Shown here piece after piece: positions 50,583 to 60,345 of a stretch of 64,000 nt of DNA (within the stretch, counting starts at the first letter, position 1; each line of letters opens with the position of its first letter). Under the pieces are notes generated by a model. The model was not told the origin of the DNA. It ran no database searches and saw nothing but the letters and a program-made list of their open reading frames with translations. The position numbers were made by a program, and so were the translations under genes. This stretch comes from Climacteris rufus (Eukaryota > Chordata > Aves > Passeriformes > Climacteridae), in the NCBI GenBank assembly GCA_013398175.1, contig VZRZ01005124.1:164871-228870 (forward strand), in the 5' to 3' direction.

Positions 50583-53500
50583 ATTACAGAATGGTTTTAG
50601 TTAATGATTAACTTATGCCTGGCATTTCAATAGATAATAATGATCTGCATGTTTGGGATTGCAATAAGTAATTACAGAATACATCCAGTTTTGCTGGCTG
50701 TAGTTATTCTGAGTTTACAAAGACATAACTGTCTTTCTAATTTATGATTGGTAAAATGTCAGTTTTTCAGAAAATCTTAAAGGCATAAATATCTGCGTTT
50801 CATGATTTCACCAAGGAACAAATGGGATGATGCCTCTGTGTCTGTGACAAGACAGATCTGAACTGAAGGAAGCAATTGAGCTTGCCATCAGATTACACTC
50901 TGAAATGCTGTGAGACACTGGAAGGTGAGTATGGGGTATCCATAGTAGGCCTGCTTGTTTGGGAGACCTGGGTGAGTGATTCTCCATCATTTCAGATTAA
51001 TGCAAGTTGTGCACATCAGTTGGTGTAGTTTACAGGACAAACTTTAAGGGCATGGCATGTGCTAGACACAGTGTGTGGCTTGTCTCTCTGCAGTATTTGC
51101 AGGAGAAACTCCATTGCTGTGATCCCATAGATCTGTGTGCCCATGGCACTGGTTTCTGGAGAAGTCAGACTGATGCTTGGGAAGAGGTGCTTTGCAGCCA
51201 GGCCAGCAACCTGCATACAACTGCACAAAGCTGCCTCTGCTCGTTCACGCAGTTGTTCCCTAGCGTACACTGTGCCAGGAAAGTAAAAGACCAGTATTTC
51301 ACATTTCATTGCTTTTCAGAACATATTTTGTTCACATCTTTAGCACTGTCTGTGTTTCCCTGCTTTTGATTTCTTCTCTTTTCCGAGTCTTGGCTTTATA
51401 GGTTCCTTGCTGTAACCCAGTCTGAGGGAAATGGTTGTTAGACAGTTGTTGGCTTTCACCTTCTCCACATACAGACATCTTTCCTTTCTTGTCATCCCTA
51501 CCCCTTTCCTCTGAGCTGACTTAGCACTTCTGTGCTGCAGGTTTCTAGTTTGAGTGGGTTGGCCTTGCTATATTGAGAGTCAAAAGCTCAACAGATGCTC
51601 TAAGGTACGAAATACTCTGCAAAACCATTTATAATCACCCACAAACACATACCCCACACACACACCCTCAAGAGAAAACCACCCCATTGTGTTCTCACCC
51701 ACCATTACTGTTTTAACATGTCCTCCTTCCAATCAGATGCCCTCTGGAAACTGTCAGCCTCCATAATAAGTGGGCTGATTGCATGGATGATACCTGTCTT
51801 ACGGCCAGAGATCTCTCGGTGCAGTCCAAACAAAGTTTCCTCGTTAAACTCAGAGCTACAGGCATCTTCCCTTCTCTTTCTCCTGTAAACCTCCCTTTCC
51901 AAAACTTGCATAAGAAAATACAAAAAATGGTTCTGTAGTATGCTTTATTCCTGCTCTTGCTGCCCTCCAAGGAGTGGAAGAGGAAGGCTATTCTGGTTCT
52001 CCCCTTCACTCTCTCTCACTCTTTACACCTTCTTTTCCTTTCCACATACAAGCATGCCCTAGGATGAAAAATGGTTTTTGACAGAGAAACCAAAACTGAT
52101 ACAGAGCTACTGCTGGACTAGTAAGAACTGAGCAACTACATGCTGTTGGCTTCCCCGCTTTGCAAATCAAAACATTGTATTAAATCGGAGAGAAATTAAG
52201 TTTTCCAAAGTGGCAGCTGCTGTAGTTGGCACAGCAAGAGTTGGCGATCACAAACAGGCAGCAAGTGGGACAGCAAGATAAGCTCTATTACAAAATGTGG
52301 TCTGTACTTAATAGTTTGAGAACTATAATGGAAGATAAAATGCTGCTTATCATTATGAGTTGGGGCCTTTAGCAAGTAAACAGCAACACTGTATTTCTGT
52401 TTTGAACAACAGTGGAGATAATGGTGTTGAAAATGACAGATCCCAGCAGTAGTGTGAAGTTTCAAGTTCCTGCTCATGTGCTATATCCCAGGTAATTCAG
52501 TATAAACTTCCTCTACTCCTAATAAAGGTGTAACATCTTGCCTGGTATTTTTATTTTTATATAAGTTTATCTATTTGTTGTAATGGTCTCCATGTCCTCA
52601 AGAAATTAGCATTTTCAGAGAAAAAAGTATTTGTAAAAAATAAAATGAACAATTCTGTTCTTCAATGCCATTGCCATTGTACAACCTTGTCTCGTTTGGG
52701 GATATTTGTATCACAAGATCACCAACTAAAAAGCCAGTTTGCCTCAGAGGGGGCTGAAGAGACATCAGCTACCAGCTGAGCACTCTGGAAACAGGACTAT
52801 GGTAATGCACACTATGTTTGAGCTGGAAATCATTTGAATTGATCCCCTGAGAGTTTACCCATGGGATGGATTCTCACTGTTGCACTGAACTCCAGGGTAC
52901 AAAGAATGGTTTAGTGTCATTTTCATATAAGCCAGTCAGATCTCTGCTTGATGTGTGTTAAGTAGTGCAGAGAACCTGAATAGTCACAGTTTCTAAAAAT
53001 CAGTACATTGCTTAAACTTTGGTGTATGTGTGTGACTACATGTATGTGTGTATCATGAAAGCATGAGAAAGTATCAATCTAAGCTGGAAAAGCTGATAAA
53101 TTAGTTTTTTTTTTCATTTCAGTTTCCTTCAAAATGTTTAAAGTGTCTGTGTTTTACAAGTCTGAAGTGAATCATGTTGTTTGTTAAGGGGTCCCCTAGT
53201 TAACACAGTGTGTCGTTTCCCAGGCAAGCTGGAAGAGCTTCTTCCAAATACTTGATTAATCTGTGAGAGACAGCAGTTTATCTAAGGGGTGCACAGACTC
53301 CTGTGAGGAAGGTGTTTGTCAGCTGTCCTTATGTAATCCTAGATACAGTTTCAGCAGAGAAGTTCTGTAGGCTTTGCCTCTGAAATGAAGCTCAACTCTG
53401 GCTTACCAGCTTTTGTGTTAAATTGTTACACACATGGTCATGGGTAAATCCTTAAAGTTCCCTCACAACTACTTATATTGAAAGTAAAAATAAAGTACAG

Positions 53501-54471
53501 GCTCTGTACGGTTAAAGGACATGCCATCAGCTGTAACATAAGAATATCAAATATCAAACATTCATGACAAATAAACACAGACTAGACTCCCAAACTTTCT
53601 ACAGTCTATCCTCACCTGAAAATTGTCTCCTTTTATGTTGTCAGTGTGGCTCCTTATGCCAATAAAGTATTACAGGGTTGCTCCATAGTTTGTATGCTCT
53701 GTTCAGCTTAGGCTGAATTCAGCAGTAATTTTACAAGAAGCTTGTGCTTACTCACTGAAAGCCTTGCAACAATGTACTTGAACTATATGACTCAAAATCG
53801 GTGAGGCTTAAACCCCTTTAACTTAAGGCAACATCTGAGAATTTGCTATGGCCCACCAGAGTACCCAGGCCATCATTTCAGAGCCACCAAACTTAGCTGA
53901 TTCTCTTGCCCCTTCCCCTCTACCACTCTCCGAAGAGGTGGTGTTTGCAGGAAGCCACCACATTTGCTATGGCAATGTACTTAATATGCATCAGAGAGCA
54001 TATGATCTGTGTTAATGGGATTGTGCAAGCTGCTGGGAGAGACTGACCCCTTTATGTATCAGTCCTAGGCATCACCATTAAATCCAGGTAGCTGGCAAAG
54101 CAGCAGCCTCCCAGCACTAGACATAGCACTAACATTACTCCCCTGGGCCCTTTCCTGTATGTGATTAATTTTTCCCATTAAGCATTGAAGCTGTTTTCTA
54201 GTTCTTAAGCTACAAGTTTTAAATTCCACCACTGTATTTGGCATCACTCTGTGATCCAGCAAAGTCAGCTTTGCTCCAGGGGAAAGACTGCAAAACCAGT
54301 CGTGGACAATTTGGCTGAAAATAGTGCATAAGGTGCCTGCCATGTGACACCTTATGTCAACTTGCCAGAATAGGTGTCCATCTTTGCATGGCCAAAAAAT
54401 ATTGCTAGGGGTGAGAGCCTGTATTGCACATTTCATTTTCCTTATCCCTAAGTTTGAATTCTTTTAGCTTG

Positions 54472-54479
54472 TGACGTCA
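54472..54479. promoter_or_regulatory. Full CRE palindrome TGACGTCA
   Basis: A perfect CREB/ATF-type site in intergenic DNA about 4.6 kb before MOS. An 8-base match is expected about once per 65 kb by chance in balanced sequence, and less often here because CpG is depleted. Whether it is used is unknown. Confidence 0.3.
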
Positions 54480-57400
54480 CAAGATGCTCTTTGGAAATTG
54501 TGGTATTAATCTACAGCAGCAGGTCCCAGATTGTTATCCCTGGTCCACGTTGGTCCCTGAGGCCTCAGTAAAGCAGCTGTGAAACCTCACCTGCCTTTCC
54601 AGTGCCTCCAATTAAAACCTCAGTGTGTTCAGGTAAGGAGAGCCTTTGCTTCATGCTCTTGAACACATGGAGTAACCTTACTATGAAGGAAAAAAAGCAT
54701 CAAACAGCTGTTTGGCAATGTGTGTTTGAAACTTGATCTTATTATTTATAAACTAGGGTTTAACCTTTTAAAGTGTTTATTATTATTATGTCTCAGCAGT
54801 AAAATAGCATCACACAGTTCTTGCAGATGTATTTTTTCTTTGCATTTGGGTTTACTTCTCACTGCTTTAATGAAAACTTGCTTGTATTTGCTGTTCCAAG
54901 GTGTCATTTGTCTCGCCAGAACAGCCAAACTCTGAAACATGAACTGGATTCTTTTCTGGCTTGTGCTTGTAGTAAAAAAAAAAAAAAGTGGTTAATCAGT
55001 GGCCTATCTTCAGAGCAAGCCTGTGTAGGGACTGGCTTCAGACAATGGTATCACTTACACCTGTGCAATTGATCATATCAGAATTCCTTTCAGGCAACTC
55101 TGAATATCATTTGAGGTCTATGAGGTGTGACTGGAAGCGACACTTTGACCATAAAACACTGTGCATAAGGAGAACGTAGGTTCATCATCAAATCCTAAAC
55201 TGAGATCACAGGAACAGACAGTAAAAGGAGAAAAAAGAAAACTTTGATTTGAAACAGAGAAGAAAACATCTCATAAGTCATTAAGCCACGGGCTAAGGAA
55301 CTGTCTTGCTTTGAGTAGGACTGTAATTTAAGTACTGAAGAGTTACATTTGGCTCCTTTAGGAAGATTTCAAAGTAACCTAGTAGAAACACAATGTTAGC
55401 TCTGTATTGTAAGACAGTTCTTAGAAGCCTCTGGACAGCCAAGCCTTCAAGGGTTTGTGACATGGTACAGCAACCAAATGTACAAAGAAATAAAGTAAGG
55501 ATTGTGGAGAGGTGTATAACTATACACTCTTAAACTCTCTGAAATCAGTTCTAATCCCCAGCTCTGTCATTCCCCTGTCTTAGACAAAACTTTGGCTGTT
55601 AACTACAAAAGTGATGCACCTTGATCAACACAAAACTGGTGTTCAGCAGATGTGCTGTGCTGGATTACATCCATATCAGTCCTTTAAGACCCTTGGTATG
55701 GAGGCTGACTTCTCCTTTCCAGTGACCAAACAAACAGCAGTAGTAACTTAACAACAATGGCAAAGAATTTCCATATTACTGATAAACAAGTGAAATATAA
55801 ATGGTGGAACAGAGTGAGATTCTGTATTCCTTCTCATCCAGAAGAACAGATTGGGTTGGGCAGCTGTTGCAGCATTGGATGCACAGGTATGTTTTATTTG
55901 CAGAAATACACCCAAGCCTGGAACAAAACAATCGCTACTGCAGTTTATTGTAGCTGTGACATATTGCAGCCCACGGGACACATACTTTGTGCTTCCCTCT
56001 TGTCACTTGTAGAAGTTCCTATTGCCTTCTCTGCTGATGTCTTTTGATTCCTACAGCTTCCTTTTTCCTTATGGCAATAGCAGTGCAATGGGAACAGTGT
56101 AGCTGGAGGCTGCTGAGGGTTCCCCTGGGGAAGGGTGGCCGGGAGGGAAGGTGCACCCTGTCCCCAGCAGCCCTGCTCCCCTCTGCAAGTGTCTCCCCAT
56201 CCTGCTGGGGCCCTTCCCCAGCCTGCAGTAATGCTGGAGCTAAACAAGGCTGTGAAGCATGGCAAGGAGGTCCTACAGCAACTGTGCTTCCTGGGAAGTC
56301 ACTGGGCCAAGTCACCAATGGGTTACAGGAAAATAATATTTGTTCTTAATAAAAGCCTGCTTTTATTTCATTACATTCACATTGAAAGACTCTGGATGGT
56401 CCTTTGCTTTGGTCCTCAGCAGTAAGCTTTAGACAGGACAATAAATTGCATTGGGACAGTTTAGATCCCAAAGAATGTCCCTGTTCCTGTTCAAAATTTC
56501 AGTGTATTCCCCAAGAACAATACAACATGTCTGCCATGGCAGGGCAAAACAGGAAGGTTTCTAACAGAAAAGGGTAACAAGAACATTACCAGAAAAGGTA
56601 ACAAAAGGACAACTGACAGAAGTGGACAGGGATTTTGGAACCTATGGAAGGTCTGATATATCTTCCGAATGAGAGTTCAATCAAACAAATTTGGAAACAG
56701 CCCTAATCCTAACCCTCTGCTTTATGAACATAGATTTTACTGCTGTTCTATTGCATTCACAATATCAGATATGCTGCTATAGTTGTCAGCTTAACAGGTC
56801 TACTCCCAGTCTCAACACCCAACTTTCTCTTTGTACTTCACTGCCACCTTAACCTGGTGAAAACAGGCTTGGAGAATTCAGAGTAGAAATGTCTTTCTGG
56901 TGCTTTTATATCCTATATGACACAGAAGCCCACTGAAGAATTGGAGTCTTATTAGCACCCAGAAAACAGACAAAAAAAAATCTTTACTCTCTCCCATATA
57001 GCTTCCTCTGCTCTCTGCAGCTTTTCATTTCCATCACAACTCACCTGCCTAGAAAACATTCTCTGCAAAGACTGGAAGTGAAGACTTCTACATACAAGCA
57101 TAAAATCACAATGCTGCTCAGAAAAGGAAAGAAAATACCTGTTGTCCCCATGGCTTATTTCACTGCATATTTAAAACTACACTAAAGATCCTCTGGTCCT
57201 GCCCCCAGAACATCCCTGTGTAACTGATGCACAGCTTCAAGCCAGAGAGCTGCCCCAAAGAGGGGGCAGCAACAGCATCTTACTTGGCTGCCTCCTGCTA
57301 TAGACAGAAAGCTCGCGGGGCGTGGTACACCTGAGGGCTCCAGGGGCCTCCTGTACAGTTAGAGTCCCTCCTGGGAGGGGCCAGGAAAGAGGAGCCTTTC

Positions 57401-57888
57401 GTTGTCAGGCGATCCCACCCGCAGGAACTGTCCCACCCACGGCCATTGCGAGGTCTTTTGGCATCCTTCAGTCTTTGCACTCTCACTTGTTAACAACTAT
57501 TAGCACATCTTTATCTAGTTCTTCCTCAGCCTGTCTGTTTCACACTGCCTGGTGATAACCTAAATTCCCCATTCTCATTCATCTGTTGTCCAAGTTTGCT
57601 TCCCTGTGAATTGCTGTGGCAAATTTCTCCTGATAGTCCTAAGTCTCCTGCTGGGGAAGATCTCCATCACTGATTCACTACGGAGCGATGTCTTTGAAAC
57701 CCTCTGGTCGAGCTGATCTAGAGTTCAGGTAGGGTCAGAAGATGTCTTTGGGACACCAGGTTTGTGTGTTAAGGTGAACAACTGAAACCATCTCAAGGTG
57801 CAGAACATTCCACTTCTGCTTGCACATGTTCTGGGAATCCTTAAAACCTCTCTCAGTGGCCTGTGCTGCATTTTACTCATATAGAGAA

Positions 57889-57970
57889 GAAAAACAAATA
57901 AACAAAAACCAAAAGAAACAAAGCCAAACAAACAAAACCACAAAACGAAACAAAAAACAAAAACATAAAA
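57889..57970 (+). repeat. A-rich CAAA/CAAAA low-complexity run
   Basis: Repeated AAACAAA and AAACCAAA units make an almost pure A/C run. It explains a Lys/Asn/Thr-rich open frame on the plus strand and a Phe/Leu/Val-rich one on the minus strand, neither of which is a real gene. Confidence 0.85.
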
Positions 57971-58988
57971 CACCGGGAAAACTCTGCAGGAACAGCCTGC
58001 AGAGACGGTGCTGTCCAGAGGTAAACTCTGGAGAAAGAGGCACTGCCAGTCTGAAGTCCCATGGCAGGATCTGTACTGAAAATTCCAACGTCCAGAGGAA
58101 AGTTCGGAAGGGTGAGGAGGTGGGAAACGGGGTCCAAGCTTTCCAAGATATTTGTCAACATGTACAGAAAGATACTGGAATATTCAAAAGTCCTTACCTG
58201 TATAGATCCCATAAGGGTGCTCTCATACCTGGGCAGTACAGCAGGTACCAGACACTAGCAGTTAGCACGAGCACTGCGAAGATGTGAAGGGGTCAAAATT
58301 CAAAACAATCCTTTGAAAGAACACTGGGACCACCAATGCATAGACATGTTTGATTTCTGCCAGAACAGTTCTGTAAATTCAGCAACAAGTTTTCTAAGGA
58401 GAATCCAGAAATAAAATACACACCAGTAGTAACTGCATGGGGTGTGATGGGAAGATGAGCAAATACCTATGCATAATTCTAGTTACTAGATTGAAAGGAT
58501 GATACAGAACAATCATTTGTCTTCATGCTGTCATTAAGGTTGCTGTCCTACATGAGCAAAGCTGAGCAGGCAAACCTTGTCCCAGTCATTTTTAAGTGGT
58601 AGGTTTCTACAAACACTTGTATATTTAGTTATGCCTGCCTTAACGTCATCAAACGCTAGCACTCACCGCTTCAGCTGCTTCCACTGACTGACAAAGACTT
58701 CGAGTTGTTTAATGCACCTGATGCTGATCATTCCTGCCTGAAGCCATGGTGAAATGCATTCACCAGTCACTGCTGTATTTACTTCTGGGGCATTTTGCTA
58801 GAGGCATTCAATGGGCAGAACATATTTCTTTTGAGATTAGAAACAATGTGAAACACTTACGAGTTAATAATTTTTTAGCTTTAAATCCATTTGCCTTGAC
58901 TTTCTAGAGATTTGCTTCAGGGTTGGAGAAGAATATTTCCAGGTGAGCCTGATTTGGGTCAGAGAGTTGTGACAGGTGCAGTTCATTC

Positions 58989-59003
58989 GGGGGAGGGGGG
59001 GAG
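58989..59003 (+). promoter_or_regulatory. MOS: G-rich tract in the MOS promoter region
   Basis: Runs of five and seven G separated by single A bases lie 16 bases before the TATA-like element. Sp1/KLF-type factors bind such GA/GC boxes. The position suggests a proximal promoter element, but this is inference. Confidence 0.3.
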
Positions 59004-59018
59004 AATGGTGAAGGGAGG

Positions 59019-59026
59019 ATAAAAGG
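59019..59026 (+). promoter_or_regulatory. MOS: TATA-like element upstream of MOS
   Basis: ATAAAAGG lies 93 bases before the MOS ATG. A start 25-30 bases downstream, near 59045-59055, would leave a short leader of about 65-75 bases with the MOS ATG as its first in-frame ATG. The only open codons before that ATG in the MOS frame reach back to an in-frame TAA at 59020-59022. No transcript data support the site; the mouse Mos oocyte promoter is reported to lack a TATA box, so confidence is limited. Confidence 0.4.
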
Positions 59027-59118
59027 CTTTGGAAGGCACTATAGAGTCCTTTCTGTCAGGGAAGTTTTTCAGTCTTCATCTAGTCTTAGTAGCTGCCTGT
59101 TGTTTTGTTCTTCGTATT

Positions 59119-60168
59119 ATGCCATCACCTATTCCTCTTAATTGTTTTCTTTCTTTTGAGTATTCCCCCTCTGCGAATTTACGCCCCAGCAGCAGCCCTT
59201 TAGTTATCCCTGGCGAAGACAGCAAAAGCTTTCTGGGGGGAGCTCCTTCAGTCAGGACTCGTCGCTTACCTTCACGCCTGTCCTGGTGCTCCATTGACTG
59301 GGAGCAGCTCTGTCTCCTGCAGCCCTTAGGCTCTGGGGGCTTTGGTTCTGTCTACAAAGCCACCTACCATGGTGCAACCGTGGCTGTGAAGCAGGTGAAG
59401 AAGAGCAGCAAAAACCGGCTGGCGTCACGACAGAGCTTCTGGGCTGAGCTGAACGTGGCCCAGCTCCAGCACGACAATGTGGTACGTGTGGTGGCTGCCA
59501 GCACGTGTGCCCCGGCCAGTGAGAACAGCCTGGGCACCATCATCATGGAGTATGTGGGCAGTATCACCCTGCACCATGTCATTTATGGCACTGGGGATGC
59601 ATGGAGTCAGGGGGAGGATGATGAAGGAGGATGTAGAAGGAAGGCCCTGAGCATGGAAGACACCGTGTGCTATTCTTGTGACATCATGACAGGCTTAGCC
59701 TTCCTTCACTCACAGGACATTGTGCACTTGGACCTGAAGCCTGCAAATGTTTTTATCACTGAGCAGGGACTGTGTAAGATTGGAGACTTTGGGTGCTCCC
59801 AGAAACTGGAGAAGGGCTTGTCCCAGAGCTCCCACATGTGCCAGCAAGGGGGTACGTACACGCACCGTGCCCCTGAGCTCCTCAAGGGCGAGAGGGTCAC
59901 TGCCAAAGCGGACATCTACTCGTTTGCCATCACCCTCTGGCAGATTGTCATGAGGGAGCAGCCGTACCTGGGTGAGCGGCAGCACGTGCTCTATGCCGTG
60001 GTCGCCTACAACTTGCGCCCTTCGCTGGCTGCTGCTGTTTTCCACGAGTCACCAGTGGGCCGGAGGCTCCAGAGCATCATTAGCTGCTGCTGGAAGGCAA
60101 ATGTGGAGGAGCGCCTGAGTGCGGATCAGCTGCTCCCCAGCCTCAGGGCCCTCAAGCAGAACCTCTAG
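59119..60168 (+). CDS. MOS: MOS serine/threonine kinase (c-Mos, germ-cell MAPKKK)
   Basis: MOS phosphorylates and activates MEK1 in maturing oocytes, driving ERK activity and metaphase II arrest (cytostatic factor). The CDS is one uninterrupted exon of 349 codons, as in other vertebrates. Kinase motifs are complete: glycine loop GSGGFGSV (71-78), catalytic Lys91 in VAVK, helix-C Glu110, catalytic loop HLDLKPAN (203-210, Asp205), DFG (223-225) and APE (251-253). The acidic loop GEDDEGG near 165-171 lies in a part that varies between species. The frame is open 30 codons upstream, but the first codon there is TTG and none is ATG, so ATG 59119 is the start. It gives MPSP, whose Pro2 and Ser3 control Mos stability in Xenopus. 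The CDS is GC-richer than its AT-rich flanks. Confidence 0.98.
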   Translation: MPSPIPLNCFLSFEYSPSANLRPSSSPLVIPGEDSKSFLGGAPSVRTRRLPSRLSWCSIDWEQLCLLQPLGSGGFGSVYKATYHGATVAVKQVKKSSKNRLASRQSFWAELNVAQLQHDNVVRVVAASTCAPASENSLGTIIMEYVGSITLHHVIYGTGDAWSQGEDDEGGCRRKALSMEDTVCYSCDIMTGLAFLHSQDIVHLDLKPANVFITEQGLCKIGDFGCSQKLEKGLSQSSHMCQQGGTYTHRAPELLKGERVTAKADIYSFAITLWQIVMREQPYLGERQHVLYAVVAYNLRPSLAAAVFHESPVGRRLQSIISCCWKANVEERLSADQLLPSLRALKQNL

Positions 60169-60273
60169 GAAAACTCAGGACTCTGTATTTCTTTTGTCGA
60201 CTTTTCTTTCCTTCCATCCTTCCTCTGAACATAATTAATTTAGCCCCTGTGTGATCTAAAGCGTTTGTTGCTG

Positions 60274-60281
60274 TTTTTTAT
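60274..60281 (+). promoter_or_regulatory. MOS: Cytoplasmic polyadenylation element (CPE) of MOS
   Basis: TTTTTTAT (UUUUUUAU in RNA) matches the U4-6AU-type element bound by CPEB. It stands 39 bases before the AATAAA hexamer, within the range over which CPEs act. In frog and mouse Mos mRNA, such elements drive poly(A) extension and translation during maturation. Confidence 0.65.
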
Positions 60282-60320
60282 ACTTAAAAAAAAACCAAAC
60301 TGTTTTGATAGAAGATTACA

Positions 60321-60326
60321 AATAAA
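60321..60326 (+). promoter_or_regulatory. MOS: MOS polyadenylation signal
   Basis: A canonical AATAAA, the first after the MOS stop codon, placed 153 bases downstream of it. It should serve nuclear polyadenylation and, with the CPE, cytoplasmic polyadenylation. Cleavage is expected near 60340-60350. Confidence 0.75.
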
Positions 60327-60345
60327 GAGATTTAATGAAACTCTG

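Larger units (their letters stand above)
45664..50600 (+). other. PLAG1: PLAG1 3' UTR, long and AT-rich
   Basis: About 4.9 kb of AT-rich sequence follows the stop codon without recognisable genes. Mammalian PLAG1 mRNA also has a 3' UTR of several kilobases. AATAAA hexamers are at 46200-46205, 47172-47177, 48707-48712 and 50577-50582, so alternative polyadenylation is possible. A/T-rich low-complexity (TATATA/CATATA) lies near 46235-46280 and an 18-base T run at 48459-48476. The end near 50600 is inferred from the last hexamer and is not proved; hexamer-like motifs also occur further on. Confidence 0.6.
50601..58980. other. Intergenic DNA between PLAG1 and MOS
   Basis: About 8.4 kb with no recognised gene. 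Contents are a CRE palindrome at 54472-54479, an A-rich CAAA-type run at about 57889-57970 and short open frames only. The longest ones (minus 54436-54065, 123 codons from ATG; plus 57820-58287, largely read from the A-rich run) have no known domain. Part of it may belong to longer PLAG1 3' ends or to MOS regulatory sequence. Confidence 0.5.
60169..60345 (+). other. MOS: MOS 3' UTR (short)
   Basis: About 175 bases from the stop codon to the expected cleavage site after the AATAAA at 60321-60326. It is T-rich at first, then holds a TTTTTTAT element and an A-rich stretch. Such a compact 3' UTR with a cytoplasmic polyadenylation element and a nearby hexamer is typical of maternal mRNAs whose translation is switched on at oocyte maturation. 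Mos is the classic example. Confidence 0.7.

Noticed and set aside
54065..54436. 123-codon minus-strand open frame from ATG
   Set aside because: No family or motif recognised, no splice or promoter context, and length within chance for one of many frames in 64 kb.
56700..56716. Telomere-like CCCTAATCCTAACCC
   Set aside because: Only two or three imperfect units, too short to call an interstitial telomeric repeat.
57820..58287. 155-codon plus-strand open frame and its Phe-rich minus-strand partners
   Set aside because: Much of each is read from the A-rich CAAA low-complexity run, which gives Lys/Asn/Thr on one strand and Phe/Leu/Val on the other.
59029..59118. Upstream extension of MOS giving 379 residues
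   Set aside because: The first codon is TTG, not ATG, and no ATG occurs in these 30 codons. Known MOS proteins start MPSP, which matches ATG 59119.
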